Positions 47,476 through 60,959 are shown, counted from the first letter of the stretch. The stretch is DNA of 64,000 bases from Thysanoteuthis rhombus (GCA_963457665.1 OY735205.1:24954691-25018690); one strand, 5' to 3'. Numbers and translations are program-made. The notes: a model not told the origin generated them from the sequence alone.

Positions 47476-47479
47476 CACC

Positions 47480-50400
47480 TCACATGTGTAATTGACTTAA
47501 AGATGGCGAGCACCCGGAGTGACATCATTCACTTCACCTCTTAATTTACCCAGAGATTATAGGAGTAATGGACTTATGCTTTTCTAAGGATGAATTGAAA
47601 CAGAGTGAAAAATTGTCCTAGCCGGAGTTTTGAACTATCTCTCAGGGTCCATTGTCGGTGTCGTTACCGTCTCCCTCACAGCAATACCACACCTTCAATA
47701 ATTATAGTGGAAGAAAAAAAGGGGTGGAGTTGACGTGACAATTACCGATGCAGAAATCGGAATTGGCGATTTGGGCACTTTATGATTATGCAAGCTCCGA
47801 ATGGTTGCAATGCGAACACTACAATGTGGAGACGAAGATGCAGGCTATGAACCCCGGTTCTTCTAAGAGGCCAAAATCAGAAATTCCAGGCTTGGATCTC
47901 ACGGACAGAGACGGCAAAATTTGAATGTAAAAGAATGGCTTCAAAAAAAAAAATTTTATATTATTTCTTTTTCGAGTGCCATTGACATTGTCAGGTCGAA
48001 TCTCGCAAAATTTTTGGAAACTTCATATTGCTGCTGACCGATTTTTTTTTCATCAAAGGTTATGGCTTGCTTACTGATTACTGTAATACTACCCAGAGGT
48101 AGGTGGAGTCAAAGTGGTGGGTGCCAAGTGATTTAAACAAACAAACTGTGAATTATGATTAGTGCAGAGAAAATCACTCCGGTGTAAAATGTTTTAAAGA
48201 TAATTTGAATAGTCATCAGAGGTCTACAACAAATATTGAGCAACATATGATGGAGCTTAACATGGCCATAAAGAATAAATTTCTCATCTCAATAAGGAAA
48301 AGAGCCTGTTACTGATAAAAACGCCATGACTCACAACAATCAGCCCATAGCTAGTGATTTGTAACGCTTATGTCATGCGAAATCTGTGTCCAAACACTTG
48401 ACACATTTATAGCTTTTCAAAATTAGATGAATAGTCATATGACTAACATTGAATTGATCACCAAGTCTCCTGACAATAACAACCGGATAGGGATAAAGTC
48501 CCATCTGTCTTGTTCGTGCACATCGATACAAAAATGGGCAAATATATTCTTACAGCCAAAAATTTTATATAGGGAGTTCAAAGTACCTTCAAATATTTGT
48601 CATTTTATCAAACAAAAATCTAGATGTGTTTTTCGTATTAAAATATATTCAAAACTCTGTAGAAAATTACTTTTACTTGTAAAATATGTTCTGCGAAGAA
48701 CAATTTATAAATCTGAATTTTTACCGAAACTTTACAGCTGTAATATTTTCAAAAACGAAAAAATGGATGAGGCTATTTCATCATCGATTTCATTCGTATT
48801 TTCACTGTTGCATGGAAAATATCTTCATTATCTCTATGTATCACTGATAAACATTCGAAGTTTGTTGTTTCACGTTTGCTTTCCCAAGGGTCAGTCAGTT
48901 TTTCTTTTTTTTGCTTTTGAGTTTCATAGGTGCAAAACATTCTGAACTTGACAAAATCATCTCGCCATCTTTTTTTTTTTGAATGTCACAATCTGGGTAA
49001 TGATCTTGTGGATCAATCGGTTGCCTGATATTATTATAACATGGCTATTCAAGTTTGCTAAAGGCGTCAAAGATATCTCCGACACCTGTTGACTCTGAAT
49101 TTTTTGTCCTGTTTTTTATCCTTCCAGGTGATGTTAGGCAAGATTTGTCTTGTTTACAATAAAATTCTGCAAATCATAAAAAGGAAATCCTTTACAATAG
49201 GCATTTTGAAACTGAAAATGAAAAATGTGCTAGAGGAAAGGCGTGTGCTCAAACACACACACACACACACACAAAATGTCATGAATATTTTTAGCGTATA
49301 ATTTCATGTAAAGGGCCGAATGGGATATACGAAGGCTATGTCACGGTGATCTTCAATGGAAGATGCGTCTGCATGCCTTCAAATTGAACATTCGAGGTTC
49401 TAGCATTCAATTTTGCCTAACACGAGTTTCTGTGGCAAAATAAACAAGTGCATCTCATATATACAATGGAGTATTTGGAATACAACACATCGTACATGGC
49501 GCTCTGTAAACATGTTGGCAAACATACATTTTTCTAAATGAATGTCTCGGTGGTCAGAATTTGATACCGATGTTACGATTCTGAATCCAGCATTCGTGAT
49601 AATTACTCAGAGCTGATAGACTTGGGAAGAACCCTATGCATATAATACTGAAAGTCCGATTTCGTTCCGATGGCGGTGACCTCTCAGTACCTTAAACCAG
49701 CATTGTTGAAATAGACTTTGAATTGAGATATCCTTGAAATGTGCCTGTTTGAAAAATGCAAAAATGAGTCCGGTTTATCTGCAACTCGATATATTAGTGC
49801 GTGATACACATTTCCAGTAACATCTATCTATATTGTAACAGCGAGTTTGTTAACGAAGATAACTATTAAATACTAATTATAGATTAATCTCCCTTATCAC
49901 TCTAATAGAAAATCAGTGAGACTGCTTTAGAAATAGCATAATTTGGAATGCGTGAAAATCTTGCTTCTTTCTGGTAACATCAAATAGTACTAATTTTCCC
50001 TCCAAGGGTGACTTGACGGATCACGTGATGGTGTATTAATAAAAAAAAACAAAAAAACGAACAACATTACAATTGATGAAAAGATAAAACCACTGAGTTG
50101 AAAATCAGTCTGAAACAAATTTTGTCCTACCCTCTCAGACTATATAATCGAAAGAACAGGAAAACAGATCCAGTGAGATCTCAATGAGTAAATAAATGAA
50201 GTAAAATAGAATAAAACCTGTATGGTTGGTCAATGAAAGGAAAACCATAACTTTTTGGTAGAATATCGTTTGTGGGATTATCAATTGGATAATTTGAAAA
50301 AGGGGGGATAATCACTGAGTAAATTCTCTCATTTGGGTGGGGTGGAGGGCAAGTGATACTAAAAAAAATTGGAATGTCCTCCCCCTAGCAAAAAAAAAGT

Positions 50401-51100
50401 GTGGATGCTGCCGGGAACGGTAGAATTGACAAATTTTGCAAACTGGGCCCCATTAGAATCCTATAGAAGAGGCTGTTTAAAAAGAAAAAAAAAAGAAGTT
50501 TTTCATACATGGAAAGGAGTAAAAGTTTCAACTATCTAGTTCCATTGGTTTGCCTGATATGAACCCTGCCAGCCATCTGGACCTACTTAGAAACTAAAGA
50601 AATCTATTCTGATAGTTTCAGTGTCAGTTCTTGTCGACAGTTTCTGATAAAATATAGTTACTGTTACGGAGGGGTGATTCTCCATATATTATAAACTACT
50701 TGGAAAACAGCAATATTTATACACTCACACACCTACACCAGTTTATCCCTGTATTAACACTCAAGAGAAGTGTAAGTTCCTCAGCTGTTTATCCAACAAC
50801 TACGGATCCTTTGTAGGCGTTCGGAATTGAAGTAATGAAAACAGTGTAGGAGCAGAATCACTAGTCATTGCATTGACGTCGGTCGTAAAAGCAGTAAGAG
50901 CAGCCATTATGTAAAAGGGAAGTGACGCTACAAGGGAAATGGCTTCGGAGATGGCACTAATGGGAGAGAAAACTGCGGAGATCAAACGAGCACACGGCCT
51001 GCTCTATTTGTATTTGAATAACCTAGGAAGATGTTTAGGAAAATCACTTGTTAAACGAGTATACTTCATCTGTCTATATATGACATTGAATTGGGATCGA
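47480..51100. other. Long interval without recognised genes
   Basis: Contains one 172-codon plus-strand frame (48427-48945) rich in Lys, Ile, Ser and Cys without any recognisable domain, a short CA run at 49254-49273, and A-runs near 50040 and 50390. I do not annotate the 172-codon frame as a gene. Confidence 0.4.
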
Positions 51101-51109
51101 TTAAACCCC

Positions 51110-51520
51110 CTTTGCACGCTCTCTCTCTGTCTCTGTGCTCTGTCTCTAACTCTTTTGTTGTTTTTCTTTCATCTCTCTCTTTATTTCTCTCCTCTGTCTC
51201 TAATTCTTCCTTTTTTTATTTCTTCCTTTTTATCCCCCCTTTCTTTTTAACTATGTAATTAATCTTTTGTCGTATACCTCTCTCTATCTCTCCCAACTGT
51301 CACTGGCTCTCTTATTTCTCTCCCCGTCTCCCACTCACTTTCTTTCTTTTGAAACCTGTGTTTGTAGCTTATTTACAGAATCTCTCTTTTTTTTTCTATC
51401 TCTCGGTTTCGTTTTTCTTTTTTTTTCCCTTCTCCCAGCCCTCTCCCCCTCACTGTCCTTATACCTTCCCCTCCTCTGTCCCTGTCTCTGTCTCTGCCTC
51501 TGTCTCTCTGTGTCTAAAGA
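51110..51520. repeat. Long pyrimidine-rich tract (TCTCTG/TTTC)
   Basis: About 400 bp with strong C/T bias on the plus strand, including CTCTCTCTGTCTCTG and CTGTCTCTGCCTCTG runs. Frames through it are low-complexity Leu/Ser/Phe. Confidence 0.8.
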
Positions 51521-51716
51521 CGCATTCGTCTGCGAAGTTCAGACTCAGGGAATCTCTTTGGCGATTGGTTCTATAACTCGTGTCTAACACTTCCCAACGT
51601 TCACTCCGCTCCGTTGCCTTCAGCAGACAGACGAACGGGCAAGCGACCAAAGAACTGTACGGCGGAAAAAACGTTGTTTGATTCACACAGAATATCCGAT
51701 AAAACAGAACCGAATA

Positions 51717-51930
<214 letters not shown>

Positions 51931-52348
51931 TCTGGTTGATTACTTAGCAGAAACCATCACGTAGCATACTGTTAGGATGATCAATTAAGAAAATTGAAAA
52001 TAAGTTATTTCACTTGCATTGGACAGAGATCACGAAAAAAAGACTGCATTAAAAAAAAAAACCCAAAGAACGATAATGTTATTAGACACAATTGAAGGGA
52101 CCAATTTAACATAAACTTGAATTGCAAATTGAAATCCAAAACCAATATACGGGTGAATTATCGAAAAACAAAAATAGGCTTCTCGACATAATATGGAGTA
52201 AAATTTGTAAATTCTAGATCCATTGGTAAGGCGATTGGGTGTGATAAATACCTACATATATACCTAGCCAGCTAGCTAGCCAGACTAACTTGAAAACTGA
52301 ATGAAACCCACTTGACAAATTTCGAGTTTCGATTCACAGTTTCTGATG

Positions 52349-52351
52349 ATG

Positions 52352-52443
<92 letters not shown>

Positions 52444-52444
52444 A
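52349..52444. repeat. (AAT)n followed by (ATG)n
   Basis: About 63 bp of AAT and 32 bp of ATG units. Confidence 0.95.
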
Positions 52445-52841
52445 ATGTCTCTAACTATCCGATAAGAGTATACTCAAAAGCGTAACAAACGTAGAAAAAA
52501 GTCATTTTGGGAAAGAGTGATATACTCACATTTTCAGCTGTATGATTACAGATAAAGCGGTTCGTGGGTCTATCAAAATCATCGTTTGTTTTTTTATCCT
52601 TCAAAAAGGACGTTTTAATTTAATTTTTTTTTCTAAAAGCAAAAGCAAAAGAAGGACGGACATCAATGGACGAGACAAATTGGAACTGGAAAGATAGAAT
52701 CTTCCAAGGAATGAGTCAGCACGCCGATTGAAATTTGTTTTTGACACTCGATTTTTGTATGACGTTCAGATTTGGATCAGGAAAAATAAGAAAAAACGAG
52801 CTTGGAAAAGAATACCAATTTTTTTTATGGTGGTTAAATGC

Positions 52842-52862
52842 ATGTATATATATATGTATATA

Positions 52863-52951
<89 letters not shown>
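52842..52951. repeat. (TA)n-(GT)n compound microsatellite
   Basis: TA with GTATAT/ACATAT interruptions, then GT. Strongly self-complementary. Confidence 0.95.
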
Positions 52952-53061
52952 ACATACATGAATGAATGAATGATGAGGAATGGTCCTACAGACAATTGAC
53001 AAAATCAAAATTATGTAAAAACAAAATCCTGGAGTTCCAAAATTCGAAATCTTTTAACGCA

Positions 53062-53136
<75 letters not shown>

Positions 53137-53160
53137 ACACTCACACACAAATACAAACAC
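53062..53160. repeat. (CA)n microsatellite
   Basis: About 70 bp of pure CA, then CA-rich variants. It lies next to the 5' side of the SINE-B unit at 53165. Confidence 0.95.
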
Positions 53161-53164
53161 AAAT

Positions 53165-53730
53165 AAATATATTGTATAAATTCAACCTCACTGACTGTCC
53201 AGTTCCGTGGAGCAGAGATTGATACCAGCTAAGGTTTCATTCCTACTTCGTGGTACTGGAGGGGATGTTTATTCGCTGTCCCACCACAGCAAAATGTGAC
53301 ACAAGGTCGAGGCTTGATGTGGGAAAAATAGGAACCATCCGTTCCAAAATGGCTCCAGCTGACGTGACTTTGGTTGCCAAGCGACCGTAGAAGCTAAAAC
53401 AACCTCAATTACGAAAGCGTCCACTTGGGGACCTTCTCCTCTAAGTGCAATGAAGCAGCACTGCCTCGGGGTGCCATATTCTCCGCAGCTGGGCTGGGTA
53501 ATGGTAGGAGAGCCCAAGGACGGGTCCAAAGGCCCCCAATGCACGTAGCAGCGCACAGCCTCAGTAAAACCTCATTGGCTGACGCACTGCGCCGGTGCAC
53601 TCGGTCTTGACACCATCAACAACACCCAATCTCTGGCTAGGGAAGGGATGGGATAATGTTTAGTCTATAGCCACACTGAAGAGTTGTAATACGACGAAAC
53701 AGATGTCTTTGGATGAGACTATATATATAT
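53165..53730 (+). mobile_element. SINE-B unit split by a ~378-bp insertion
   Basis: The left part 53165-53267 holds the head (AGTTCCGTGGAGCAGAG, the B-box-like word GGTTTCATTCC, then GTGGTACTGG). The right part 53645-53730 resumes with GGGATGGGATAATG, AGTCTATAGCC and GAAGAGTTGTAATACGACGA, then a (TA)n run at 53720-53738. The word GGGATG borders the insertion on both sides (53262-53267 and 53645-53650). Confidence 0.7.
53268..53644. mobile_element. GC-richer insertion within SINE-B
   Basis: About 378 bp of unusually GC-rich sequence interrupts the SINE-B body and is bounded by a 6-bp direct repeat (GGGATG) that may be a target-site duplication. The opposing frames at 53269-53610 are short and motif-free. 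No terminal inverted repeats or poly-A tail recognised. Its class is unknown. Confidence 0.55.
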
Positions 53731-53739
53731 ATATATAAA

Positions 53740-56690
53740 TGCCCAGTCATGGTTGTATTGTACATATGCAGCTAGTCTCTCTTCTCTAAAAACCAAGGGA
53801 AAGTCATGGGCCGATACAGCTTTGCATCACTGTCATTTTAAATTCAGAATTGTTGTTCTCTTAGTCAGTTACATGTGACGTGGAATGGGATGGGTTAACA
53901 TAATAGGCCTCGACTAGATTTTGAACACGGCTCGCCGAATCCATAGTCTACGCCGTTAAACGTTGCACCTCTGGCACCTCCTTAGGACCAAGGTTAATAC
54001 AATGAAGAAAATCACACGTGAGAAACCAAGAGAACCTGATTTTACAGAGAGAGAAATGAACTGATAAAATGTGAGAGGAACGATAGAGGAGAAAGGGAGA
54101 AAATTTGGTTCGAGATAGAAAAGTGTGGAATGACACGGGACTGACTGATTAGGATATAAATTGAGAACTTGGTCACTTTTGAAAGCTGTGCGATAGTAAA
54201 TTTTGAATTTCATTATCTTTTGGGATCTATTTTGATAATAAGCTGGGCTAACTTAGGCTACTAACGAGGAAGAAGTCAACGATTGATTATTCAAGCATTT
54301 ATAATGTAATATAATCACCTTTCGAAGACAAATGAAGATAGCTGTTCCTATTTCATCGTAAAATAAAATTTAGAATTTCCCCTAATCCCATATTTATCTC
54401 TGATTAAATATTTAGTAAGAGCCAGATAATATTCTACTGTAAAGACATTCGGGGACTGCAAAGCTATAACAATGCTTCATGAAGTCAATATTTGTGAGTT
54501 GGCTCATGATAACATTTCTATGAAACTCCAGTTCGAGTTTTGACTTTGTTTTCCTAACGTAACAACAAGAACAAGATCATCCTTGATCAAATTAAGGGAT
54601 TGAACTCTTCACCGCCTGTTTTACCCGCCTGGTTTTTACTTACTGTGATTTGAAATCAAGACCAATTTATAAGTAGGCAGCAGTCTCACCGATTAAACTG
54701 AATGGACAAATCGTACACATCTACGAAAATGTATGTTAGAAATACGCAAGTTCTTATTTCATTTTATTGAATAAATAGGTTTATACTGAAAAAATCTTTT
54801 TTTTATTTATTCTATATAAACTAAAGTATTTCTTGTTATCATCCTCAATCAAAAGAGAAAGAGGAGTAGAATTGGACCATTTAATGACGAGACTTGTTTT
54901 TAAGTGTTTTCACATCTCTATTCGATGCTTTTGTAGATCAAAGAAGACGTATGATGCGATTAAGCTATGTGACGTCATAGGGGTGAGACATAATTTCAAG
55001 AACACTAACCCGATTAATCTTATTTTCCCGGCTACTATTGGTGTCATGAGAGAATTTCATCATTTCATAAAAAATTCATAATGCTAAAAAATGAAAATTT
55101 ACGATTTTTATTGAAAATGGAACTTGCAGAATATTTCCAGGCAGCAATATTTTACAAGTAATGAAATCAATCAACTGAAAGAAAATTAAAACCGCTCTAC
55201 TTCTTCCTCCTCCCTTTTCTGTATCTACTACCACAGATTGTGGACGCATCATTGAACTTATGGTTCTTGTTATCAAATTCAAGCACCGATAACAATGAAG
55301 ACACTTTTAAAATGGTGTTGCGTATCAAAATCTATTTTTTTTTTTAAAGAGCGTATCAATTGGTGATAAAAATATTGGGCTACTTGCATAATAAATTCTG
55401 TACTTTCAGTCATTCTTCAGTTCACTACTTTTTGTAATTATGATAAGACAACCCTGATATACCGTTTCTGTTTTCCAGACAAGAAGAAATAAGAATAAAT
55501 AATCAGTCGACTTTCAAAGATCCATTTGTAACAGACAACTTGGAAAAATGGGTTAGTTGTTTAACAGAAGAGGAAACAATGAACAGAATGGATATATAAC
55601 AAAGTACGATTAAAAGAAATTGAAGAAAGAATGCGATAAAAAGAATAACATTCTGCTAAGTTTTATTGCAACCAATGAAAACTTTCTGCCTTCATAATCA
55701 ATGAAATACAATAAACTCTCTTTATAACGTTACACGTTCTCACGGTACTATTTAATGACAGAAACATTCCAAGAGCAGGTTTTTGTTTTTATTCTCGCAA
55801 CAAACCTTTAAAATAATTTTGCCCAACGTACCAGGGCATTAGGCTGTGGAAGGGTAATAAAAAGTTATCTTTACCCTGAGTCATCATTATTAATACACTT
55901 CGTATAAAATAGCAACTGTTATAAAAACTAATTCTTAATATGGCATTTTTCTCATAAGTGGAATTATCTGAACACTCTACATACATAAATATTGAGTTTT
56001 AAATTCATCAGTGATTGATGATAGAGAGAAGTACACCTATGTATACCGATTTACATAACTTTAGACCGGATGATCAGTTGCGAACTTCATTCAACACTTG
56101 ATCGGTTCGGGCCATTATGAAAAATACCACTTGATCTTTTTACAACTATTCTCGAACGTCTACCGATATATCGCCCCTATCTGAATGTCCCTCTACCACA
56201 TTCATTTGCTTCTAGTCAATTCATACAGTGTTCTATTGCAGCACCAGTGCTAATAATAGTACCCTTGTTGTTTTTTCAAACGAAAAGCCATTTACTGCAG
56301 TGTACAGTGTACAATACGTTGAGCGGTACTATCATCCTTGGCAGTCGTTGGCACCCCGTTCTTGAATCAGTTTTGGGCGCCGACACTTTTCCAATGCTAT
56401 TTTTCATCTATCCAGAATTCACATATTCCGGGTAAATGCTACCGTTGCTTGCAAAAAAACAAAACAAACAAACTCCAAAAAGTAGAGCTTTTGACACCTG
56501 AGATAAACAACCCCATCTTCATTCTGTGGCCGAAGTTGGTTGAATCGTCGCATTTGCAGCTGCAACAGCCACACTTCCACAGCTACACTACCTGTTTACA
56601 AATCATGTCATGCATATCTCATCCAGCTGATTCAAAGTGGGGAGGTGTGAAACCATCCAGTTTACTGCATTGTTTAATTTTGAGGCACAT
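53740..56690. other. No confident feature
   Basis: AT-rich. A possible eroded tRNA-like head (antisense GTGTTCAAAATC, near 53918-53930) and a possible relic of RT motif A near 54935-54965 are discussed under findings and rejections. Confidence 0.35.
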
Positions 56691-56693
56691 TAG

Positions 56694-56697
<4 letters not shown>

Positions 56698-56747
<50 letters not shown>
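56698..56747. repeat. (TA)n microsatellite
   Basis: About 50 bp of TA immediately 5' of a SINE-B unit. Confidence 0.95.
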
Positions 56748-56748
<1 letters not shown>

Positions 56749-56990
56749 TCTTCTGATTCTAGAATACTGTTCTTTGGTAGACGGGGAATTATGCGTAAGT
56801 GATTATACATTGCTTAGTTCGGTCTCACTGATCGCCAAGTTCCGCATCGGTAAAATGTTTGCCTCTGTGTCTGTTTTCAATCCAACCTTGTAGTACTGGA
56901 TGTTGGATAGTCTATAGCATCACCGAAGAATTGTAATACAACTGTATGTGGATATTAATCATTATGATTATATATATATATATATATCGA
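56748..56990 (+). mobile_element. SINE-B, sense, diverged
   Basis: Runs in the order 5' block (CTCTTCTGATTCTAGAATAC), head (CAAGTTCCGCATCGG, B-box-like TTTTCAATCC), GTACTGGATG, AGTCTATAGC, GAAGAATTGTAATACAAC, then (TA)n at about 56969-56988. It is the most diverged of the four larger copies. Confidence 0.65.
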
Positions 56991-57624
56991 CGGAAGCTTT
57001 TCCGTGCAGATATATCTCAATATGAGCATTTCAACTCAGAGTTGAATATTTTTATTACACCCCACTCCAAAAAAAACAAAAAACAAAACCCAAACACAAT
57101 ATGCATCTTTACTGACAAAATATCTCATCATAGAGAAGTCAATTACACTTTTGTGATTACTGGTTTTTCCGTTTTGTCACGGTGAAAGTATGGTATTTAT
57201 AACAGCGAAGTTGAATTACTGATAATCAGCAACTGGATGCACAAGCATTAGGCACTAAATAGAAGAAGACAGAAGAGAAACAAGAATCTCACAAAGGAAG
57301 TACTGTTCCTGATTAGTGTTTTATTCATATCAATTACCCAGCACTTGAAAAGATCACATGGAAGCCAATCATATCGACTTGCAAATGAACAGACTTTTTA
57401 AATCCAATGACCTAGTTTGTTTGACTAGTAAAACTAATTATGTTATCTCTTAATCCACTTAAAAATCTGAATAACGACTGCTAGTGCTGTTGCTGTCTAA
57501 AGAACGTTTTAATATATAAGTGTCTGATCATGTTTGTGTCTGTGGTTTACTGAATGTGTGATTCGTACAACAGGCAAAATAAAAGCAAAATGACCAGAAT
57601 AATTCCAGAAAAAATCATGTATAT

Positions 57625-57830
57625 GCTCTTCCATAGGAATAGAGCACTCTGGTGGATGAGGAGTTTCTCTGCAAACGAATATGACGCTTAAATTCACCCA
57701 GTTCCGTAGTCCAGAGGTAGGATACCAGCCTCCGGGTCCGATGTGAGTGTTTCAATTCTGCGTTGCGGTACTGGATCGGATAAAGTCTATAGCCACCCTG
57801 AAGAGATCTAATACATCGAAACACTATATA

Positions 57831-57840
<10 letters not shown>
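57625..57840 (+). mobile_element. SINE-B, sense, nearly complete
   Basis: The 5' block reads ATGCTCTTCCATAGGAATAG then GTGGATGAGG and GACGCTTAAATTC. The head has AGTTCCGTAGTCCAGAGG and a GTTTCAATTC B-box-like word. The body has GGTACTGGATCGGATAAAG, TCTATAGCC and GAAGAGATCTAATACATCG. A (TA)n tract follows directly (from about 57824). It shows that the blocks at 15793-15900 and 26031-26131 belong to the same unit as the 3' body at 25870-26010. Confidence 0.7.
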
Positions 57841-57901
<61 letters not shown>

Positions 57902-57904
57902 ATA
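57824..57904. repeat. (TA)n-(GT)n compound microsatellite
   Basis: TA with one ACATAT interruption, then GT. It sits at the 3' end of SINE-B. Confidence 0.95.
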
Positions 57905-59440
57905 TGCCGGAAAATCATCAAGGTAGACAGAAACAATGTTGCCATTGGGACAAATATAAATAGATATCTCCATTACTCAACTTTCAAGTGACCTTTCAGA
58001 ATATTCATGTCGAACAGAACTCATTAATTTGGAGCTTGGTCTAGATTTATGCCACCCCTCCCCAAAAACTAGCCCACTCGGGGGATTTAACTTGGCAACG
58101 CCTTGTAATTAACACTCGTGATTTTGCGTGATCGGTACAACGAAATGCAAGCTCTGAACATGACAAATACGAGAGTTGCATTTCACTAACAAAAAAAGAT
58201 CCTGCAGGACTGATTTTGAATTTATATACAAGGTAAAGAAATTTTCGTTGAAGAATGTTTTAGCTATCCATAGAAGACGTAATATTTGTGATCCTTTTGC
58301 CTCGAGCAACCATGATGGCAGCCAAGAACAGATTTATTGGTTTTCTGGAAAGAAATATATTAGATGAAAGTCAGTGAACCAGAAGACTATTTTGCTTTTT
58401 GGTTGCTCGAAGAATCCTAAGATTCTTTTCTCTATTAATCTTTATACGTGAGAATGTATTTTAATGTTTATTTTAGGCCGATTGTTAATCATATCACCCG
58501 TCAGGATTCTGGTTCTTGGTAAGTTAGAGCTTTGTCCGGAATGTATCCAGCAATTTTGAATATCTCGAGAACCGACATCGTGGTCTTGTCACAATTTAGC
58601 AACTAATCAGAGGAGACCTTGCTACATGGACGTGAACAAAGAGTCTCCTGGGGTGGAACTAAGCAATGAGACGCCATGAAGTTTATTTGTTTACTGTGTG
58701 ACCATTGCAATCAGAATGTCTTAATCTGCCCATCTTTCTCAGCTGCCGTGTTTTAGGGCAAAACATTGCATCAACTAAATCTGTCAGCTCTCTGACAGTC
58801 GGGACTTGGCTTCTATCCGACTTAAACTCTGAAGATAAAATCTCTTTTGAAACTTGGCGTGTTTTGGTTCTAAAGAGTGTCTTTGAAGAGAACTCAGGCA
58901 CCGTTGCTCTGGGCTGGCTAATTTCTCGTTAATATTTAATGGACGGATATTTTCCGGACATACTTCAGATAAAGAACTATCGAGAAAATGTTAATTTAGA
59001 TATACCTTGGTTAGTGTGATAAATTTACTCCAATTTCGAAACCGAACTGTTCCAGTTCTTCTTATATTTCAATGTGTTTTTTTCAGTTAATATTTAGTTA
59101 TACTGATTTTTATACTAAAACCATATAACTTAAACCACACTATTCAAATTCTTCCTGTTTTATCATTTCACAGCTTGGGACTTCAGATACTGTGGAATGA
59201 GATGATTATTGTGTAAATGCATCAACTTTTTTTTCCAATACTCGGATAATATACTGAAAACCACTTGTCATTTCTCTACACAGTTTTTACGAATACTATC
59301 TCCATCTCCGTTTCTCCTGAAGATACCGTTCACGTTGACGAATTCTACGATTCCCCTTGGAGTTTGAGTCATGGTTTTAATTGAAAAAAAAATGTTGTTA
59401 AACGCAGTAAAAGATAAATTACTTTAATGTCATTGACGTA
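57905..59440. other. No feature recognised
   Basis: AT-rich. A small inverted word (CTCGAGCAACC near 58301 and GGTTGCTCGAAG near 58398) is the only structure noticed. Confidence 0.35.
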
Positions 59441-59499
59441 GGCTTTAGACTGTTATATATTCCCTGGATATTGAGTTAGAGATCGGTTCCTATGGGTAT

Positions 59500-59745
59500 T
59501 AAGTGAAAAAAAATGCCTCCTAATAACGTTAGTATCAGGGTCTTTGGGCACAAAGTGAGTGATCAGTTTGTTATCGTTATTAGGTAAAAATAAGTAATCA
59601 CTCCAGGATTAATACATGCAAGTATAAAGTCACTGAAAGTGATGCAAGGGTAACAGTTTTTCTGCTGTTAATAAGTGAAAATGCAATCGACCCAGGATTA
59701 ACCCATATTAGTATATTAGTCTCTGGACATAAAATGGAAGATCGT
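59500..59745. repeat. Diverged tandem repeat, period about 95 bp, 2.5-3 copies
   Basis: Units starting near 59505, 59600 and 59690 share, in order: an AAT-CNCCAGGATTAA-type word, an AGTAT word, GTCTNTGG or GTCACTGA, and TATTAGGTAAAAATAAG or TTAATAAGTGAAAATG. Similarity between units is moderate. The region up to 59440 may contain an older unit. Confidence 0.5.
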
Positions 59746-59749
59746 TTTT

Positions 59750-60890
59750 TAATTTGGTTTATCCTTATTATTCAAAGTTGAACACTCACTTTTCTATCTA
59801 CGCTCCTGATCCCTCACCAGCCAGTTGCAAGCGAAATGTCTGTACTCCTAGCTCTTGTTGCTAACTGAGTTACAGTCCAAACTTCCATCTTCAACTGCCC
59901 AGATTATGGGTTTCTTTTTTTAAAAAGTTAACCTATGGGACAGAGATATTCTTGATTTGGTGGATCACGTGTTTTCACATCGAAAAGAAACTGTTCACGT
60001 TTTTTTATACCAAAAACAAATCATTACTTAACAGGAATCAGTTGTAGGATCTGTCGGCCGGTCACTCACTTTCTTACGGAGAGTTTTGATTCGCATGGCC
60101 TATCAGTGTACAACTTGAAAGTGGCTCTCTTTTCTAATCGATTTTCTCTCCAAACAAATACACTATGATGTCAGCATTGGGAAAAGGGATATCAAAATTA
60201 GGATAATCAGTTGAGATATAAACTAGAGTCCATCATATCTCTCTTAGCCGGCAACAACAGGGATGCGGAACTGTAGGGGGAGGGACCTGTTGATTATTGT
60301 CAAAGTATGTATGCATGGTAATTTTGTTGTGAAAAATTTCTGTTCAGCCTTTTTGTCTGAAACGATCCTTTTATCTCCCTCTCAAAACTTCTCCGGCGCT
60401 TCTTTGCTTGTTATTAACGTCTTTGTTTTTTTGAAGGAAAGCTGCTCTTATGACTCTTCATAACTAATCAACTAAAAATAGCATTTCATCGTATTTTTGT
60501 GCCACGTGCAAAAGCATTTGCTCACGTCACGGTTACACTTCATTGAATTTTCTGTTGATTTGCCAAGTGGACCATACTACTTGGTAAGAGACTGTAATTG
60601 GCCAACCAATACCTCAGCTTATGTTACCGTTGTCTTGGATTCCTGCTTGAATCAACAATCCAACCCTTCGTTCAGATCTACGCTATTTCTGCTTCACACT
60701 AACAGTTTATCCTTGTTTGAAAGTTCCAACACGCACACGTGTGTTTCAAAACATGAACATCTTCACTGAACACACTTATCAAAGTAATATACGAATATAG
60801 CAACAATTTAAAAAGATCTATATGATGAGTTTAAATGTTTTTTTCCATGTTTGAAACACGGATTTGGTCTGCCATATATGATAGCTAATA
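59750..60890. other. No feature recognised
   Basis: Includes two short frames (60263-60463 and 60497-60769) with no motif. Confidence 0.35.
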
Positions 60891-60896
60891 ATTGAA

Positions 60897-60959
60897 AACA
60901 CACACACACACACACATACACACACACAAACTCTCTCTCTCTCTCTCTCTCTCACACAT

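Noticed and set aside
53905-53985. tRNA-like head (antisense GTGTTCAAAATC)
   Set aside because: The B-box-like word is weak and no A box or body similarity was seen.
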